A DNA stretch of 64,000 bases, taken from positions 17,467,485-17,531,484 of the forward strand of contig NC_135562.1 in the NCBI RefSeq assembly GCF_964340395.1, written 5' to 3'. Below the pieces are notes generated by a model that saw nothing but the letters and a program-made list of their open reading frames with translations, ran no database searches and was not told the origin of the DNA. Position 1 is the first letter of the stretch. The number at the start of each line of letters is the position of its first letter. Positions 35,501-56,923 of the stretch are shown piece after piece. A program made the translations under genes and the position numbers. The stretch comes from Glandiceps talaboti (lineage: Eukaryota; Hemichordata; Enteropneusta; Spengelidae).

Positions 35501-35784
35501 GTTGACCCAATTAGACAAAGGCAATGGTCCATAACCCTATCTTTTTCAAGCAGAGGTTGTAAACTTTTCCGTGCATTTTAATGTAATGTTTTACATATTT
35601 CAACTTGACATCGAGAAACATGGACATTTCATGACCTTACATTATATGTATGTTAATATTAACCTATCATGACCAGCAGTGAAAAACACCAACACTCACA
35701 TTTTATATATACTGACGGGATGTTCACTCCGGTATTTTTAATTCGGAACAGAGGGGACGCGTACCTCGTGATATGTATGAAAGC

Positions 35785-35975
35785 ATGTTAGTGCCAGCTA
35801 CAAAAGCAAAAACAAATAAAAATATATTGTGCGCTAGAGAAGATAAGTCGTGTGCTTGAGATATATCTCGTGCACGCGAGATAATATCCTGTCATTATCT
35901 TGAGAAACTATCTTGAGATCTCGATATAATTTTTTTTGCTTTCGGAAAACGAAAAGTTACCTCGAGAAATCATTC
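35785..35975. repeat. Palindrome-rich 'ATCTCGAGAT' element upstream of gene C
   Basis: Starts 'gttagtgccagctacaaaag' and then has many degenerate copies of CTCGAGAT/ATCTTGAGA. The 'ttagtgcca' start followed by palindromic 'ctcg...cgag' units resembles the design of the 59696-62468 element, although unit sequences differ. A shorter version is at 41460-41590 upstream of D. Confidence 0.5.
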
Positions 35976-36610
35976 TAGACAGACGAAATGTTGAATCATC
36001 AGTGCCCATTTTCTCGTGTAGCATATCGTGCTCCCTTTTGGACCATTGTATTAAACAGAAAACTTTAAAAAAGACATTATCAATTTAATTTGATAACAGA
36101 AAAAAATAGGCCATTGAAATATTTTTAAAATCCAACTCAAAATAATGTGTAAACCGTGAAACTCTCTTGTAGACCTAAAGGGTCCGTTTCGTTTATTTTG
36201 CTGGAAAACAACATACGGAAATGAGAAATGACTGTTAAAAACGCCTTCTTGTATATAAATATAGTTCACTATGTTTATAAATGATAGCTCCTCCTTTTTT
36301 GATCTCGAGACACCACTCGTATGTCTGCACCTCTGTTTCTCAAGTCAAGCTGTAAGGCTGATGTTACACTTTGGCCCTTCCCTTCATCATCAAGGTCAAA
36401 GAGCGAATTCTTCAAAACCTATGAAAGTTTTATACCTGCAATGTGTACCCTCATAATGTTAGAAGTAAGGTTACAAGTTAACGAACGTCTGAGCTTGAAC
36501 TTCAATTTCAAGTAAGGACAATTTTCGCTTGAAACACATTGCTTTAGTGTCGAAATAACGTCTTCTTTATTCTGTCATGATTAGTTGAATGATTTCTTTC
36601 CACTGAACTG

Positions 36611-39716
<3,106 letters not shown>

Positions 39717-41590
39717 AAGCTAATTGGTTTGCATTAATATGTTGGAAGTGATCCTCGACAAAGCTCTGTAAATTACAGTAACTGTAGAGTCATGTACATC
39801 TAATTTATAACATAGAATGTGGATGGTAACTTTGTCCACGGAGGAAAGTAAACTTTTAATTACTGAAAATCATTAGTAATACAGATTAGGCAAATACAAT
39901 TGCAAGCTCCACCCACCAAATATATGCCCTATATGTACAAGGCTTAAGTCCAAAATATACTATCATTTTCTTAATGGTTAACTGAAATTACTTGGAGAAT
40001 ATTGCATTCATAACGGGTAGTTCATGACCCGATTTTTTAAATAAAGAATGTTTTCTTCGCAACTCCCTGTCTCAATCTCACTCACTTAATTGTCGTTAAA
40101 ATATACCCTACTTTTGTCAATAAAACTACCCAGATTTCGTCGGCTATTTTGCTAAACGTATACGTGACATGTATGACCTATGAGTTCAGTGTTTGTACTT
40201 TGTCCTAATTAAGTGTCACTATGACCTCGTACCGTTACCCCAGTCTGCAATGGCCAATGTCAGCATGTACTTATAGTCACAAGGACGGGCCTTACGTGTG
40301 CAAACCATAACAACAGGGGGGGATAATGTCCTGATATAAAATATATCCTCACGCGAGTAAAATAGGAAATATTTGGCGAGTTGAATTACACTCCCCCCCC
40401 CCCAGCCATTTGCAACAGATATTTGGATACGGATCGTAGTGCAAAGGAAATGAGAGTAAACATAGGCTACGTAATCAATGAAGTTGATTGATAGAGAAGG
40501 AATGTATTGAAGATAATTGTTAATGTTGAAGCCTGTAAAGGAACGGGTCATCGGTCATCGGTCAAAAGCTAACCTGCCCGTATATAGGTGACTCTAACAG
40601 TATATTCATTGTTTTGCATACAATAACAACAACTAATTTGCATATATCGCATATACTAAAGTCCGCTTACACGAGTTATAGTCCATGGAGTCTGTGCTAG
40701 TGTCTAACCATCGTTTCATATGTTTTCTCAATCTCCCATGTCGTACAGTTTTTGACGATAATTTCGAACTGATACTAAAATATATAGTTTGCCTATAGGC
40801 TTATTTATGTGCAATGGTCGCTTTTTTCTAGAGCATTTAGAATGTATTCCATGAACTAATTTATATTTCTGTTACAAATGTTAAGTTGTTTATATAGACC
40901 TTTCTGCCTGAACATTTCCAAACGATTACATACCAGATGTTTAAAAATGAGGTAAAATATTATATGTTCACCAGGTTCAATTTAATTGACGATATATAGG
41001 TTTACACTTACCTGGTTAGTGTGACAGTGTGTCAACTCCTGCTCAGTCTGACCATTAGTGTCTCAACACCTGTTCAGTTTGACCTCAGCTTGAACCTTAG
41101 ATAGTTGATATACCGAGGTAAATAGGTACGGGTATGTACCATGTCGCGACAGTATTTGCCTTCCTCTGCACGTGATTGTTGTTTTAATGTGCTTACAAAT
41201 CAAGTCCCCTTGACCCAATTAGACAAAGGCAATGGTCCATAACCCTATGTTTTTCAAGCAGAGGTTGTAAACTTTTCCGTGCATTTTAATGTAATGTTTT
41301 ACATATTTGAACTTGACATCGAGAAACATGGACATTTCATGACCTTACATTATATGTATGTAAATATTAACCTATCATGACTAGCAGTGAAAAACACTAA
41401 CACTCACATTTTATATATACTGACATCATGTTCACCCCGGTATTTTCAATTCGGAACAGAGGAGATATATATTGTGCACTCGTAATAATATCTTGTAGTT
41501 ATCTCGAGAAACTATCTTGAGATCTCGATATATTTTTTTTTTTGCTTTTGGAAAACGAAAAGTTATCTCTAGATCTCGAGAAATCATTTT
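39717..41590 (-). promoter_or_regulatory. Orphan promoter and 5'-untranslated exon of pseudogene D
   Basis: Near-identical copy of 33999-35980 (gene C intron 1, untranslated exon and upstream region). The exon 1 donor GTAAGTGTAA ends at 41011, exon low end at 41012. This promoter faces only the remnants of gene D, so any transcript would be non-coding. Confidence 0.75.
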
Positions 41591-42139
41591 CGACGGACGA
41601 AACTTCGAATCATCAGTGTCCATTTTCTCGTGTAGCATATTTTGGTCCCTTTGGACCATTGTATTAAACAGAAAACTTTAAAAAGTTTAATTTGATTACA
41701 GAAAAATTAGACCACTAAAATATATAAAACAATCCAACTCAAAATAATGTGTAAACCGTGAAACTCTCGGTAGACCTAAAGGGTCTTTTACGTTTATTTT
41801 GCTGAAAAAGCAACATATGGAAGTGAGTAGTGACGGTTAAAAACGTCTTCTTGTATATAAATATAGTTCACCCTGCTTTAAATGACCGCTCCTACCGTTT
41901 TGGATCTCGAGGCACCACTCACATGTCTGCACCAATGTTCCTCAAGTCAAAGCTGTAAGGCTGATGCTACACTTTGACCCAGACCTTCATCATCAAAGTC
42001 AAATAGCGAATTCTTCAAAACCTTCGCAAGTGTTATACCTACAGACATCCTTCAATGTGTACCCTTATATTGTTAGAGTTAAGGTTACATATTGACGAAC
42101 GTCTGAGCTTGAACTTCTATTTCAAGGACAGTTTTAAAT

Positions 42140-43037
42140 TCTCTATAAAGTAATTTTTAACCTTGTTAAGAGGGTCACTATTCAAATTGTTACACTGATA
42201 AAATTCTAGGACCATACATCTGAAATCAATTAACAGCACAATACATGTTGTATTGAATAGTATGTCTTCGAATACAGAAGACTTGTTATGCTAACTACGG
42301 AAATTCAACAGTCACATTCACTACCACCTCATTACAAACAAACAAAAAAACATTCAAGACTGGAGAAAGTCATGTATGTAATTAAAATGTATCCCGATTA
42401 GGTATATTAATTCAAAGACTGCTACACATTGAAGAGTCACTAAAACACATATCGAGTCCCTTAGGAGTGACATCAGTAGTAGCATAAGAAACTAAATCCT
42501 TATACTTAGGCCACAGACCGTTACCCCCTTCTAAATTAACTGGCCAAAAGTGAAACCACACAATCAATTTTAAAGCAGGATGTAGTGATATGTAATGCTA
42601 TGAATATAAAGCCAGTATGTAGTGAGTAAGAAATATTCTTTAGCTAACACTTTATTTCATTCTAGTTCCATGCATTTACCACAGAAAAAAAAGCTCCCCT
42701 TTCTCATTTTGACATGTTTTACAAATATCTGTATTTAGGGGTACAAATCTATTAAAGGTTAAATTGAGTTTATTGGATGGGAACCAAAATGGCTCAAACC
42801 CCAAACTCACAAAGTAAAAGAATTTAGGTTTTTGTTTATCCTACATTGAACTATTGATCTCGCCCCTTAAAGAGATTGTGTCCCGCGTGGGTGTACTACA
42901 GTTATTTTTCAAGTTTGCAAGCAAGCTAGCTTGTTGTTTCTGTGATTTGATTGTATTGAAAGACGTTGTTTTAGTGTAGAAATGACGTCTTCTCTATTCT
43001 GTCAGCATCAGTTCAATAATTCCTGTCCACTGAGATG
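42140..43037 (-). repeat. 3' flank of gene E, inverted copy of the gene A flank
   Basis: Counterpart of 13904-14720. At 42952-42957 the minus strand has AATACA where gene A has AATAAA, so the polyadenylation signal is a weaker variant or a different one is used. Confidence 0.7.
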
Positions 43038-47326
<4,289 letters not shown>

Positions 47327-48129
47327 TTCATTTAGTCGCGTCAAATGTGTCCTACCAAAGTTGTTCTGAAATTGGCAAGAAAAAAGAGTTAATTTAATGA
47401 CATGTAGTTAAACTACAGAAAGGAGATTGAAGCCGAGTATCACGATGTAATTCGGAATAATTATATTGATTTTATATTTGACGAGATATGGCAGAAATGG
47501 AAAGAAAGTTGTCGGCCAGGACAGAAATACTTATGATATCAACCTGGATGTAAAATCTCAGGTATTCTGATGAACTAACAGTTTATTAGATGAACAGTTC
47601 ATTTAAATACAATAGCTGTAGTCGTTTGTATTTTTGCATAACTAAATTAGATGATAGGGACTGAGTTAAATCTTCTGACACGGTTGTGCTCCCCTATGCT
47701 CAGTCTTAGCCATGAGATATATAACAGTCAGTTACTGTCAAAGCCTCGCTGCACAATCAGGAACTTGGTAGTAGCTCCAAAGCACAAGACCCCTTCGAAC
47801 AGCAGTGAACACCAAGTAGATATTGATGGGTTCTAACTAACAGAGCCTCGGGATGTACACAGAAAGTGACGGGAGGCAAACTATACCTGAAAGGAGTAGT
47901 CTACAATGAAAACAGACTTGTGTGTGTGTGGGGGGGGGGGGGTGCAGTTATCACACACATAAGGTCAGGACTTCAATCCCGAAGCATTGTTCAATAATCA
48001 GTTGACGCCATTAATACCCGTCGGAAACAGTCAGAGGTCAATCAAGTCTAGAATTAGTGAAGCAAATAATTAGAGGGAATATGAAAAAATAGCGTCAATG
48101 TCAATGACGTGTAGCACAACTGTAAAGAT

Positions 48130-48730
48130 TTTAAAAATGTTTTATTGCACATGCTGATCCATGCTAGGCACAGGTGTTCATTTGCTGAATGATTATCCAG
48201 TTGCCTATCTATCCCTGTAGTTATCTTTGCAAAATACCATTTGGCTTTGCTATGGGCGTGGTCATGACGCTAGAAATATTTGCATATACATTTTTTGAAT
48301 GTTCGCTCGCTTGTCTATGAATACCTAATGTTCTTTTTGCGATATACCATCTTCTATGGCTGTTGCTATGGATATGGTCTTGTAGCTAGGTATATTTGCA
48401 TACATCTTTGAATGTGTATTGATTCACATTGTATATTAATCCCTGCTGTTATCTTTGCAATACACGTGGTCATTTGAATGTTGTTATAGGCGTGGTCTTG
48501 TTGCTAGGCACATTTACATGCATTTTATGAATGTGTATACACTTAATTGTCCATTAATCTCCCTTGTTATCTTTGTGAAATACGCCATTGTTTGACTGTT
48601 ATAGTGGGCGTGGTCATGGTTGCTAGGGATATCTTCTTAAATTTGTGAATCAGATGATGTTATTTTAGCAAAATACAATGGCATTTGGTTGTTGCTAAGT
48701 GCGTGGTCATGGTTGCTAGGGCCAATTGTG
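48130..48730 (-). repeat. Satellite array, reverse orientation, intron 1 of gene E
   Basis: Five units containing 'gttgctatgggcgtggtc', 'ttgctaggcatatttgcat' and 'gttatctttgcaa', the reverse complement of the arrays at 2850-3800 and 21420-21940. Confidence 0.88.
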
Positions 48731-49681
48731 TCAAAATGTTTCGAACAAATTCTGCAGCATAATATTTCTAGAAACATCTCATCAAATGCCAGTCTCATTG
48801 ACCATGTATTTTTTGAGATATGTTTTTGACCAAAGTTCACGTTTTTACACTTAATTTGCATATCGCTGATGATATCATTATCTGCTTAATAGTTATAGAT
48901 CTATATACCCCTAAATATTCCCTAATTTCAGCCGAATCTGCTCAGTAGGTTTTAAATTATATGTATCTATAACTGTGAGACAAGTAAGTTACACTTTACC
49001 ACTCCTATCTGGTCACTAATAAGTCACCCAACCTCGACATGGTTGTTATGTTTGGTAAACAGATCATGATTGGATATTTGATATCAATCTTTGTTTTGAC
49101 TAAAGTTGCAGTCTCAAACAAATACTAGACTCAATAAGTCGATGTTCTTTGCACTGAGCCGCGTTTTGAAAGAATACAACTAAAGGTTGTTTGATTCATA
49201 ATGGTGTAGTGTAGACTACACTTTCCATACAACTCCGATCTTGATTGTAGATCGTTAGAATTCATATCACTGTTGAAAGGTGGCCTAAAGGTAGATGGCA
49301 GGCCATTCAATGCGTATTCATTCAAACACAACATAATGGCCTTACATATAACCTGTCTACTTGGCATGGCTTCTGTAAATTTTGTTCAAGAGTTAGGTCA
49401 AGAGCTTACGATGTCAAATTTAACTGTAGGATTTCGTGTACTCTTAGCCTTATTTCGAACGGAATACATAATTTTGTCCAACTGTTTAGACTTTGAAAGC
49501 ATTCTATGACCAAGTTTAGTTTCTCCAGGCGTTACACTGTTTGTATAGACTTTTTGTTAAAGACTTTGTCCATCTCAATACAATATACCTAGTTTGTATA
49601 TGTGCTTACAGATATGAACAAAATAATGTCATATCTCTACCATGGTCAATTGCTATTGGTGATATTTAGGTTTACACTCAC

Positions 49682-49800
49682 CTGATACGTGTAATAGTAT
49701 GCCTCTTCTCCTGCCCGATCAGAAGGTGACCTTTCGTCCTCCACCTTTCTGACGTCATTTGTATATTAAGAATGAGACGACACTTGAGACCCAGACAGTT
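49682..49800 (-). promoter_or_regulatory. 5'-untranslated exon and promoter of gene E
   Basis: On the minus strand an exon ending CACGTATCAG meets the donor GTGAGTGTAA (49681 downward). About 60 nt upstream is TGACGTCAG, a CRE-like palindrome, in the block 'tgacgtcagaaaggtgga'. An inverted copy of this whole region is at 62860-63480. Confidence 0.6.
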
Positions 49801-49869
49801 GAACCATGTATGTAACTATGAGGTACACTCCTGATACATGCATGGTTAAACATTTACCAAAGGTAAATG

Positions 49870-51280
49870 GGGGTGATATACAGTGAGTTGATTTGGTTTG
49901 GTGTCATTTTGAAGCGCATGATTAAATAAATCGGCTCGTACGATATAGTATAGTCGAACTTTTTACGGAGTATTAGTCTGGAGGTAATGGTGTAGGTAAA
50001 ACAGTCCTCCAAGATGTAAAATCCGCTTATATCTCAGAGGATTGTTTTACCTTTATTTTCCATCTCTTTATTGCAGTCCTAGTAGCATGCATGTATTCGT
50101 TATACATTTCACGGTATAATGTTCTCTTTCTCCATATAAAGGCCGTTGTTTGCGAGTTTCTTACCTCCACTGTGTTAATGAACTCTTATTCGAAACGAAG
50201 ATGATTTTACTAATTTTTAGAGACTTTATATTTACAATGTTTACTCAATACTTTAATGTTCAGACACCTGCTTATGGATTAATAATGTCACAAATACGCT
50301 GAGCACATGTTAATCTTTCCCGATGTCTCCAAAACTGTGCTATCAGATCGCACAACACCATAGCTTTTTAATTTTTGGCGGTAATGATGACGTTTATATA
50401 TAGGTACAGCTGAGAATACACTATTTACTTTGAGTTACGTTTTTCATTGTCTGTACATATCCCAACTATGTATATCTTGTGCATCACATGGATTTCTTGA
50501 AATTCAAATCGTTGTGAAATTTACACTATTTATTATTCGTTTTCACTATCGTGTAAACCATTTTCTTTCTTTTTATTATAAAATATGTTGAAACAAATTT
50601 AGATTTGTTTTCTGTCTCGAACACCAAAAATGTGTTTTATTTTAATTGTGTGTATACTTTTCATTGCAAATTTTACAATCTTTAGACATCCAAAAACTTA
50701 AAATTCGTTGTACAAAAACAATATGTTATACATTGAGTGTGGAATTAAAAATAGAATGAGAAGATGACCACCGTGACAATGATGTGAATTCCCCACATTT
50801 GAAACCCACAATGCCCTTATTATACCCATGATTTTTGACACTGGACTTGAATGATCAGATCAGGAAAAATCATTTCAGAATTGCTTAAAGTAGAGATTGT
50901 CATCCACCACATTTTGCAAATTATTGGATGATTGTGTGAATTGTATACTTTGTGGATTGTTTTCGACCTTGGAACAAGTTAAATGGCAAACCTATAGACA
51001 GCGTCATATTGTATAATAATTCCAAGTGTCTCTCTTTGTGGGGAGGAGGAATCATCCTGTTCCGAGACCTTTTGAAGGGGGGGGGGTGATCAATGTGTTT
51101 TCCGATGGTAAGATTACGAGATTATGGATATTGTTAACGCTTTTATATCCGCTGGCGAATTACCAACATAAGCACGTAACCCTATAGTCCGTCGACCTAG
51201 GACAGCCGTATTCATTTATTAGCCAATATAAGGTTAATATTCCTGGTATGCCCATCGTCAGCTTGTAACTGCCCTACGGG
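49870..51280. other. Gene-free stretch between genes E and F
   Basis: A/T-rich, with a G run at 51078-51085. No exon, RNA gene or array that I can support. Confidence 0.45.
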
Positions 51281-51389
51281 GGACATCGTGCGTTATTTGG
51301 ATGCCCTTTCAAGACCCTTTGTGGAAAATAAGCCCACCCACATTAATGATACGAACCAAAGGATACTATCTTGCCAAACATCTCTCTTT

Positions 51390-52210
51390 CTTACTGACGG
51401 ACAGATAGTTATTTGTAGCATTAGCTCTCTCAATATCTTCTCCACTTTTACTGAAATTAAATTAATCTCCTGCACGAGACTAAATATATTTGAAAGCTTC
51501 AAATAACGAAACCAACCAATGGATGACATTTGATCTTGTCTAGATATGAAACAAAACAAACCAACTCTGCATACACCAGACGTACTAAATTTCAAATATC
51601 TAGGCTATTTGATTTTCAAAGAAATGTCTACTACATTTCTACGGTAAATTGACATTGGAGAGGGAGGTACATATTACCTAGCGAAAACAGATGATCACTG
51701 ATCAACTTCCAATAATGAATTTAGAGTCCAAAAGTCAATGGTCGGAAGAAAGATTGAGAAAGTGCAATATCCATTTATACAGTCTCGTCGATCAACCATA
51801 TTTGGAAGTGCTCATTTGCGCATGTAATTCTATACTCACTCTCTACAATAATAAAGAAGCACAATTCCAGTGACGGTTATTTTGAAAGTGAAGTTGTCAT
51901 TAATGTAACGGTTCATTTTTTAACGATTGTTCTCACGGGTTGCACAGTCACAGTCAGCACTTCCAAACATGGTTGATCGACCAGACTGTTATATACATCG
52001 TCCTTGGCAGTGAGCATGTCATCAGAGAAAACATGGATAAAACACCCTTTGTCAGTTTGTCACCGGACCACGCGACGCGACTGCCTCCACATTATAATTT
52101 AACGTCTTCTTTCTTGCCATTGTCAATCAGAGAGTTCATTAAATGTAATGGAAATACCATGACTTATCTTGAATTCTTTTGACTAAACTTTAGAATCACA
52201 CCAAGAAAGT
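51390..52210. repeat. Paralogous 3'-flank segment (copy 3), with an inverted repeat
   Basis: Diverged counterpart of 16740-17570 and 26000-26720, beyond the 3' end of gene F. Within it, 51776-51812 and 51958-51996 form an inverted repeat containing 'gatcaaccatatttggaagt', so the arm was copied and inverted locally. Confidence 0.65.
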
Positions 52211-52302
52211 TGTCCTCCTAACTCCCATCGATTAACCATTGACACATCTCATAAATACTAAATATTTACAACATCTTAGTCTCAAAAAGAGAAAGAAAGA
52301 TC

Positions 52303-52333
<31 letters not shown>

Positions 52334-52707
52334 CACTCACTCACTAACCCATCCAACCATCATTATTCTCACCTTTATGATTTCATGAAAAAGCTCGTCT
52401 TCGATGTTGGAACATCATAAACATACATCGTACACAGAATTGGTATTGGAACAAGTTTAATGACCTGAAAGTGAATATTATAATTTCATAATAATATTTC
52501 GGATCAATTTTATCAATTTTATTTTCAAATGTCGTTACATTAATGGTTAGTCATTTTCCGTTATATTTTATTGTTTATGTTTAGTATTTTAATTATTGTT
52601 TTTAGTAAATTTATGATCATGAGTAGTACATGTAGCTATGACATGTCACCTGTGAGGGCGTCAGTAATTAAGGTACAAATGTGACTGGAAACGAACTAGT
52701 TAGCGAA

Positions 52708-53471
52708 TCACTCAAACTCAAAGTCAAGACCACTTCCTTCCATCCACTTTTTGTAATGCTGGTCAAAATACTCATTTTGAGCCACTGTGAAATGATCTTT
52801 CCATTCCCCGACTTTTCCTGTTGAATAGAATTCAAAAGATTAGAATAGAATAGCATATGAAAGAATAGAATAGAATATAATATAATAGAACAGAACAGAA
52901 CAGAACAAAATGGAATAGAATAGAATAGAATAGAATAGAATAGAATAGAATAGAATAGAATAGAATAGAATAGAATAGAATAGAGGACAGGACAGGACAC
53001 GACACGACTGGATAGAACAGAACGCAACAGAATAGAGTATAACACAACTGAATTGTGAAGAACAGAACCATGAGAACAGATGAGCACATGGTCATTTGAT
53101 ATATGATGTAATACTTTATAGTATAAAATAATACAATTATATAATTATCAAGTCATACATTGTCGTATCACTAAATGATCTTACAAGCACAGCGCTAGTA
53201 TTTAAGAAATTTACGAATTTTCTTGTCACTCTGTTCATCAACCAATGCAAAAGTACGTTTACTTACCGCTTCTTAACAAAGCCGAACCTCCAGGTTTCAC
53301 CTTAAGTTTGCCACCTTTAGCGACAAACTCATGATCTGGCGGAGGATTCTGTTTCATCGTCTCAAACGTAGCTAGGTGAACTATCTTATCAATCAATTCA
53401 GTTGACGGACTTTTCCCAATAAACTCAGCAATCTTCTGAACTGAAGTTCTTAAATCCTGGAATGGTGATGA

Positions 53472-53550
<79 letters not shown>

Positions 53551-56164
53551 AATTATTAAAAACCCTGAAATCGGAAAAAATAATTACTCTAAATAATTAT
53601 GTAGTGATGTTTCAAATAATGATATTTAGAAAATTCGGTAGGTCACACGAGCACCCCAATTTCTCAATAGGGGTTCAAACCCATGACCTCCAAACTGTTA
53701 TAAACTCCCGAGCTCTAACAGCCATGGTACAGGGAGCCGGTTGAAACCAACCTTTGTCAACTATTGTTTCATTCTAAGGCTTTGGTATGAGAAAAAATTG
53801 AAATTATAATATCATAACTAGGCAAAGCCCATAAGCTCGCGCAGGGTAGATGTCAACACTCTATGCAGTTGTTGGTTTCAAAAACCATCATAGCCATTAG
53901 ATTAATATTGTTCATTTTCAATCAGCCAACTTATCATAGACCCTCCACCAACATACGTTGGTCTTTGGACAAATGTTTTGTTGACATGTTGCCGAACATC
54001 ACGATTTCTCAATTCAACTCGATGATTTAGGAATGTTACTGTACCAACAAACACAGGAAAGTAGTTATTCTTTTTAGAACATGTAAAAAAAATCAATTAT
54101 CGACAATATAAATGTCACAACCACACTTGCACAACCCAGAAATTAAACTGCGCTATGTCATCAGTGGTCCATATCGTGTACCGCCATGCATCAAACTTCA
54201 AAATAGTGTAACAATTTCTCCTTGAGGTACAGTAATGCCTCGATACTCGTTTCAACGTTACGATAATCGTGCCAACAGGCCTACTGTTACAATATTGCAA
54301 TGCATGGTGATGTTACATGTATGTCGCCGATGATACGGTTGCGCGTGGAGAATGCACGTAGTATATGAAGGCGCATGCGTAGTCACTGCGCCCCGCAATG
54401 CATCCCCGGATAACCACCAATTTTTTACGCATAGTATATACGACGCGCAAGCGTACTAGTCATCGAGCCGCTGCGCGAGCTATAACGTTATATGCAAATT
54501 AGGTTAATCAATATTCGCAAAAACAATTTCTTTAAATATTGGACAGTTTTACCTACCATGTTGTTATATTAAGAAAAGTACGATTTATAACATAATTAGG
54601 AATTCACGTCTTGATTTTAAGAATGATTCCACTAGTTCAAACATGTATCTTTCATACTTTGTATCAATCAGAAAAAAGAATATTTGTATATTTTTGGCAA
54701 TGTGAATTCAAGAATTTGATATCCCTGCGTTATGGACAATATTCACTCCATGGATTCATATTTCACTTTCTTGTTACAATATGATATTATGATTCAATAC
54801 CCGCTTCATGTCTTCATATTTCAAGAAGAGAATCCTGTCCTCATCTCTTCTCTTCCACCATGAAAGTACATGTTCATGCCATAGCCCTAGACCCACTATT
54901 GAACAGAAAAACAAAACACACACAAAAAAAATAATTGAATATGTGCCCTACTATATCAACATCATCACATAATATGTTCAGGCTTTTACCAATACGTAAA
55001 CACTATATATGCGATGTCTGCCTCCCGCATCTCTCAAACACACGCCTGCCACTAGTACTGCCTGCTATTGTCTGACTACATGCCTGCATGTAAGCATGTC
55101 CAGAACACATCATTTGTACATATGCTAAACAGTTTCGACAGTATTCATTCTCTTTTATTTTAGCTGGTATTCTAGTTTAAATATCGTACTCTACGAAATC
55201 AAATACGCATGTCTTGCCGTCTCTTGCGTTATGAAGAAAAGATTGCATTCCTTTCAAACTCAAATTCACAGAATGTTAGTAGTTGCACATGCTACATATG
55301 TGTACACGCATGATGGTGCCTTATGACATCAAACATAAAACATATTGGTTACTAAAGTACAGATGTCAACATACTTGGTAATGTTCCAGTAATAAAACCC
55401 TCGACTGTTTGATCAAATAGTTCACGGTTTTTCTCAGGTGATCGCCCCGGGTCCAAAAGTAGACCCATGGCATACCAAGATACAAGTACGTCCTTTGGGT
55501 TCCGTGCAAGGTATATAACCTAGTAAAGAAAAGACGAAAAATAGTCGTAAGATATTTGAAGAGTATTCATCAATATAAGTGTACAGGAAATTGAATTGAA
55601 TTGCCATAGTGTCTAGAAATGCCTTGTATCACGACATTCACATCGTATATATACTGGACGAATTGATGTAGCAGACAAGTAATCCTGTTGGTTATCAGTT
55701 GGAAGGTAAGCAATTAACCTCATAAACTCATTGAGACCATGTGTGGTCATGTTTGTGTCATTTTACCCTCTGTCTATCTGCCAACTCAAACTTCATTAAT
55801 TACTTGAATCACATAACACATGCACATATACAAACATAGTATTTTACACAACGAAATACTTCATGCATTTCATTTGTATGTGCATTTTTAAAAATTATTT
55901 TGAAAAAGCTGATTTGACAAAATAAAGAACAAAAATGTTTACATATATATTGCTAGAGAACTAGTATTGTCTAGACAGACGGTAAAATGACACACAGATG
56001 ACCAAATGGTTTCAATGAGTTTATGGGGATAATTGCTTACTTTCCAATTGGTGACCAACAGGAGGACGTCATTTAATTCTTCCAGTATATATATACATGT
56101 ATATATTACGCTCTGCCACTGCGGTATAGAGCACTGTCTTAGCAGATTGATACTCACACCGAGT

Positions 56165-56243
<79 letters not shown>

Positions 56244-56845
56244 ATATAAGCGTCTTGCTGGAAAGAACGGTGCGTGATGCAAATATTAGTAGCAGAGCAT
56301 TATAGACACTTCAAAAGAATAAGAATCTAATAAGTCGTTACTCAGGGTTTCACCCTTCTAGCGATCATCAGACAACTAAATTGGGATTGTCAAAATCGGT
56401 ACATACACTTAATTTTTGTATGTATATATTGCATAATAACAAGATGGTCCGACTAAACTATTCCTTGCGGCGATTTACTTCAGTAGTTGGTGAGCGAGTA
56501 TTTACCTTCATGGCGACATTTCTAGACCAGTTCGGATTTTATGGTCAGTAAAATACTCTTTTCAGCATTGATTATAAAAAAGTTTCTCAATTAAACAGAG
56601 GTTACAACGTTTCATCCCACTTGTATAAGCAGCCGCTTGGGTGATGATATCCCACTTCATATTATATGGTTGGTTCCTTTCCTTCAAATTCCAAACTTGT
56701 TTGGATAGCTCTGTGCTGTACTGTATGTACGTATGTGTGTATGTATGTATGTGTGTGTGTATGTATGTATGTATGTATGTATGTATGTATGTATGTATGT
56801 ATGTATGTATGTATGTATGTATGCATGCATGCATGTACCCGGTAC

Positions 56846-56923
<78 letters not shown>

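Noticed and set aside
53640-53760. A functional tRNA gene
   Set aside because: Box A and box B are present, but no complete cloverleaf with a paired acceptor stem; the fragment shared with gene C intron 5 points to a SINE.
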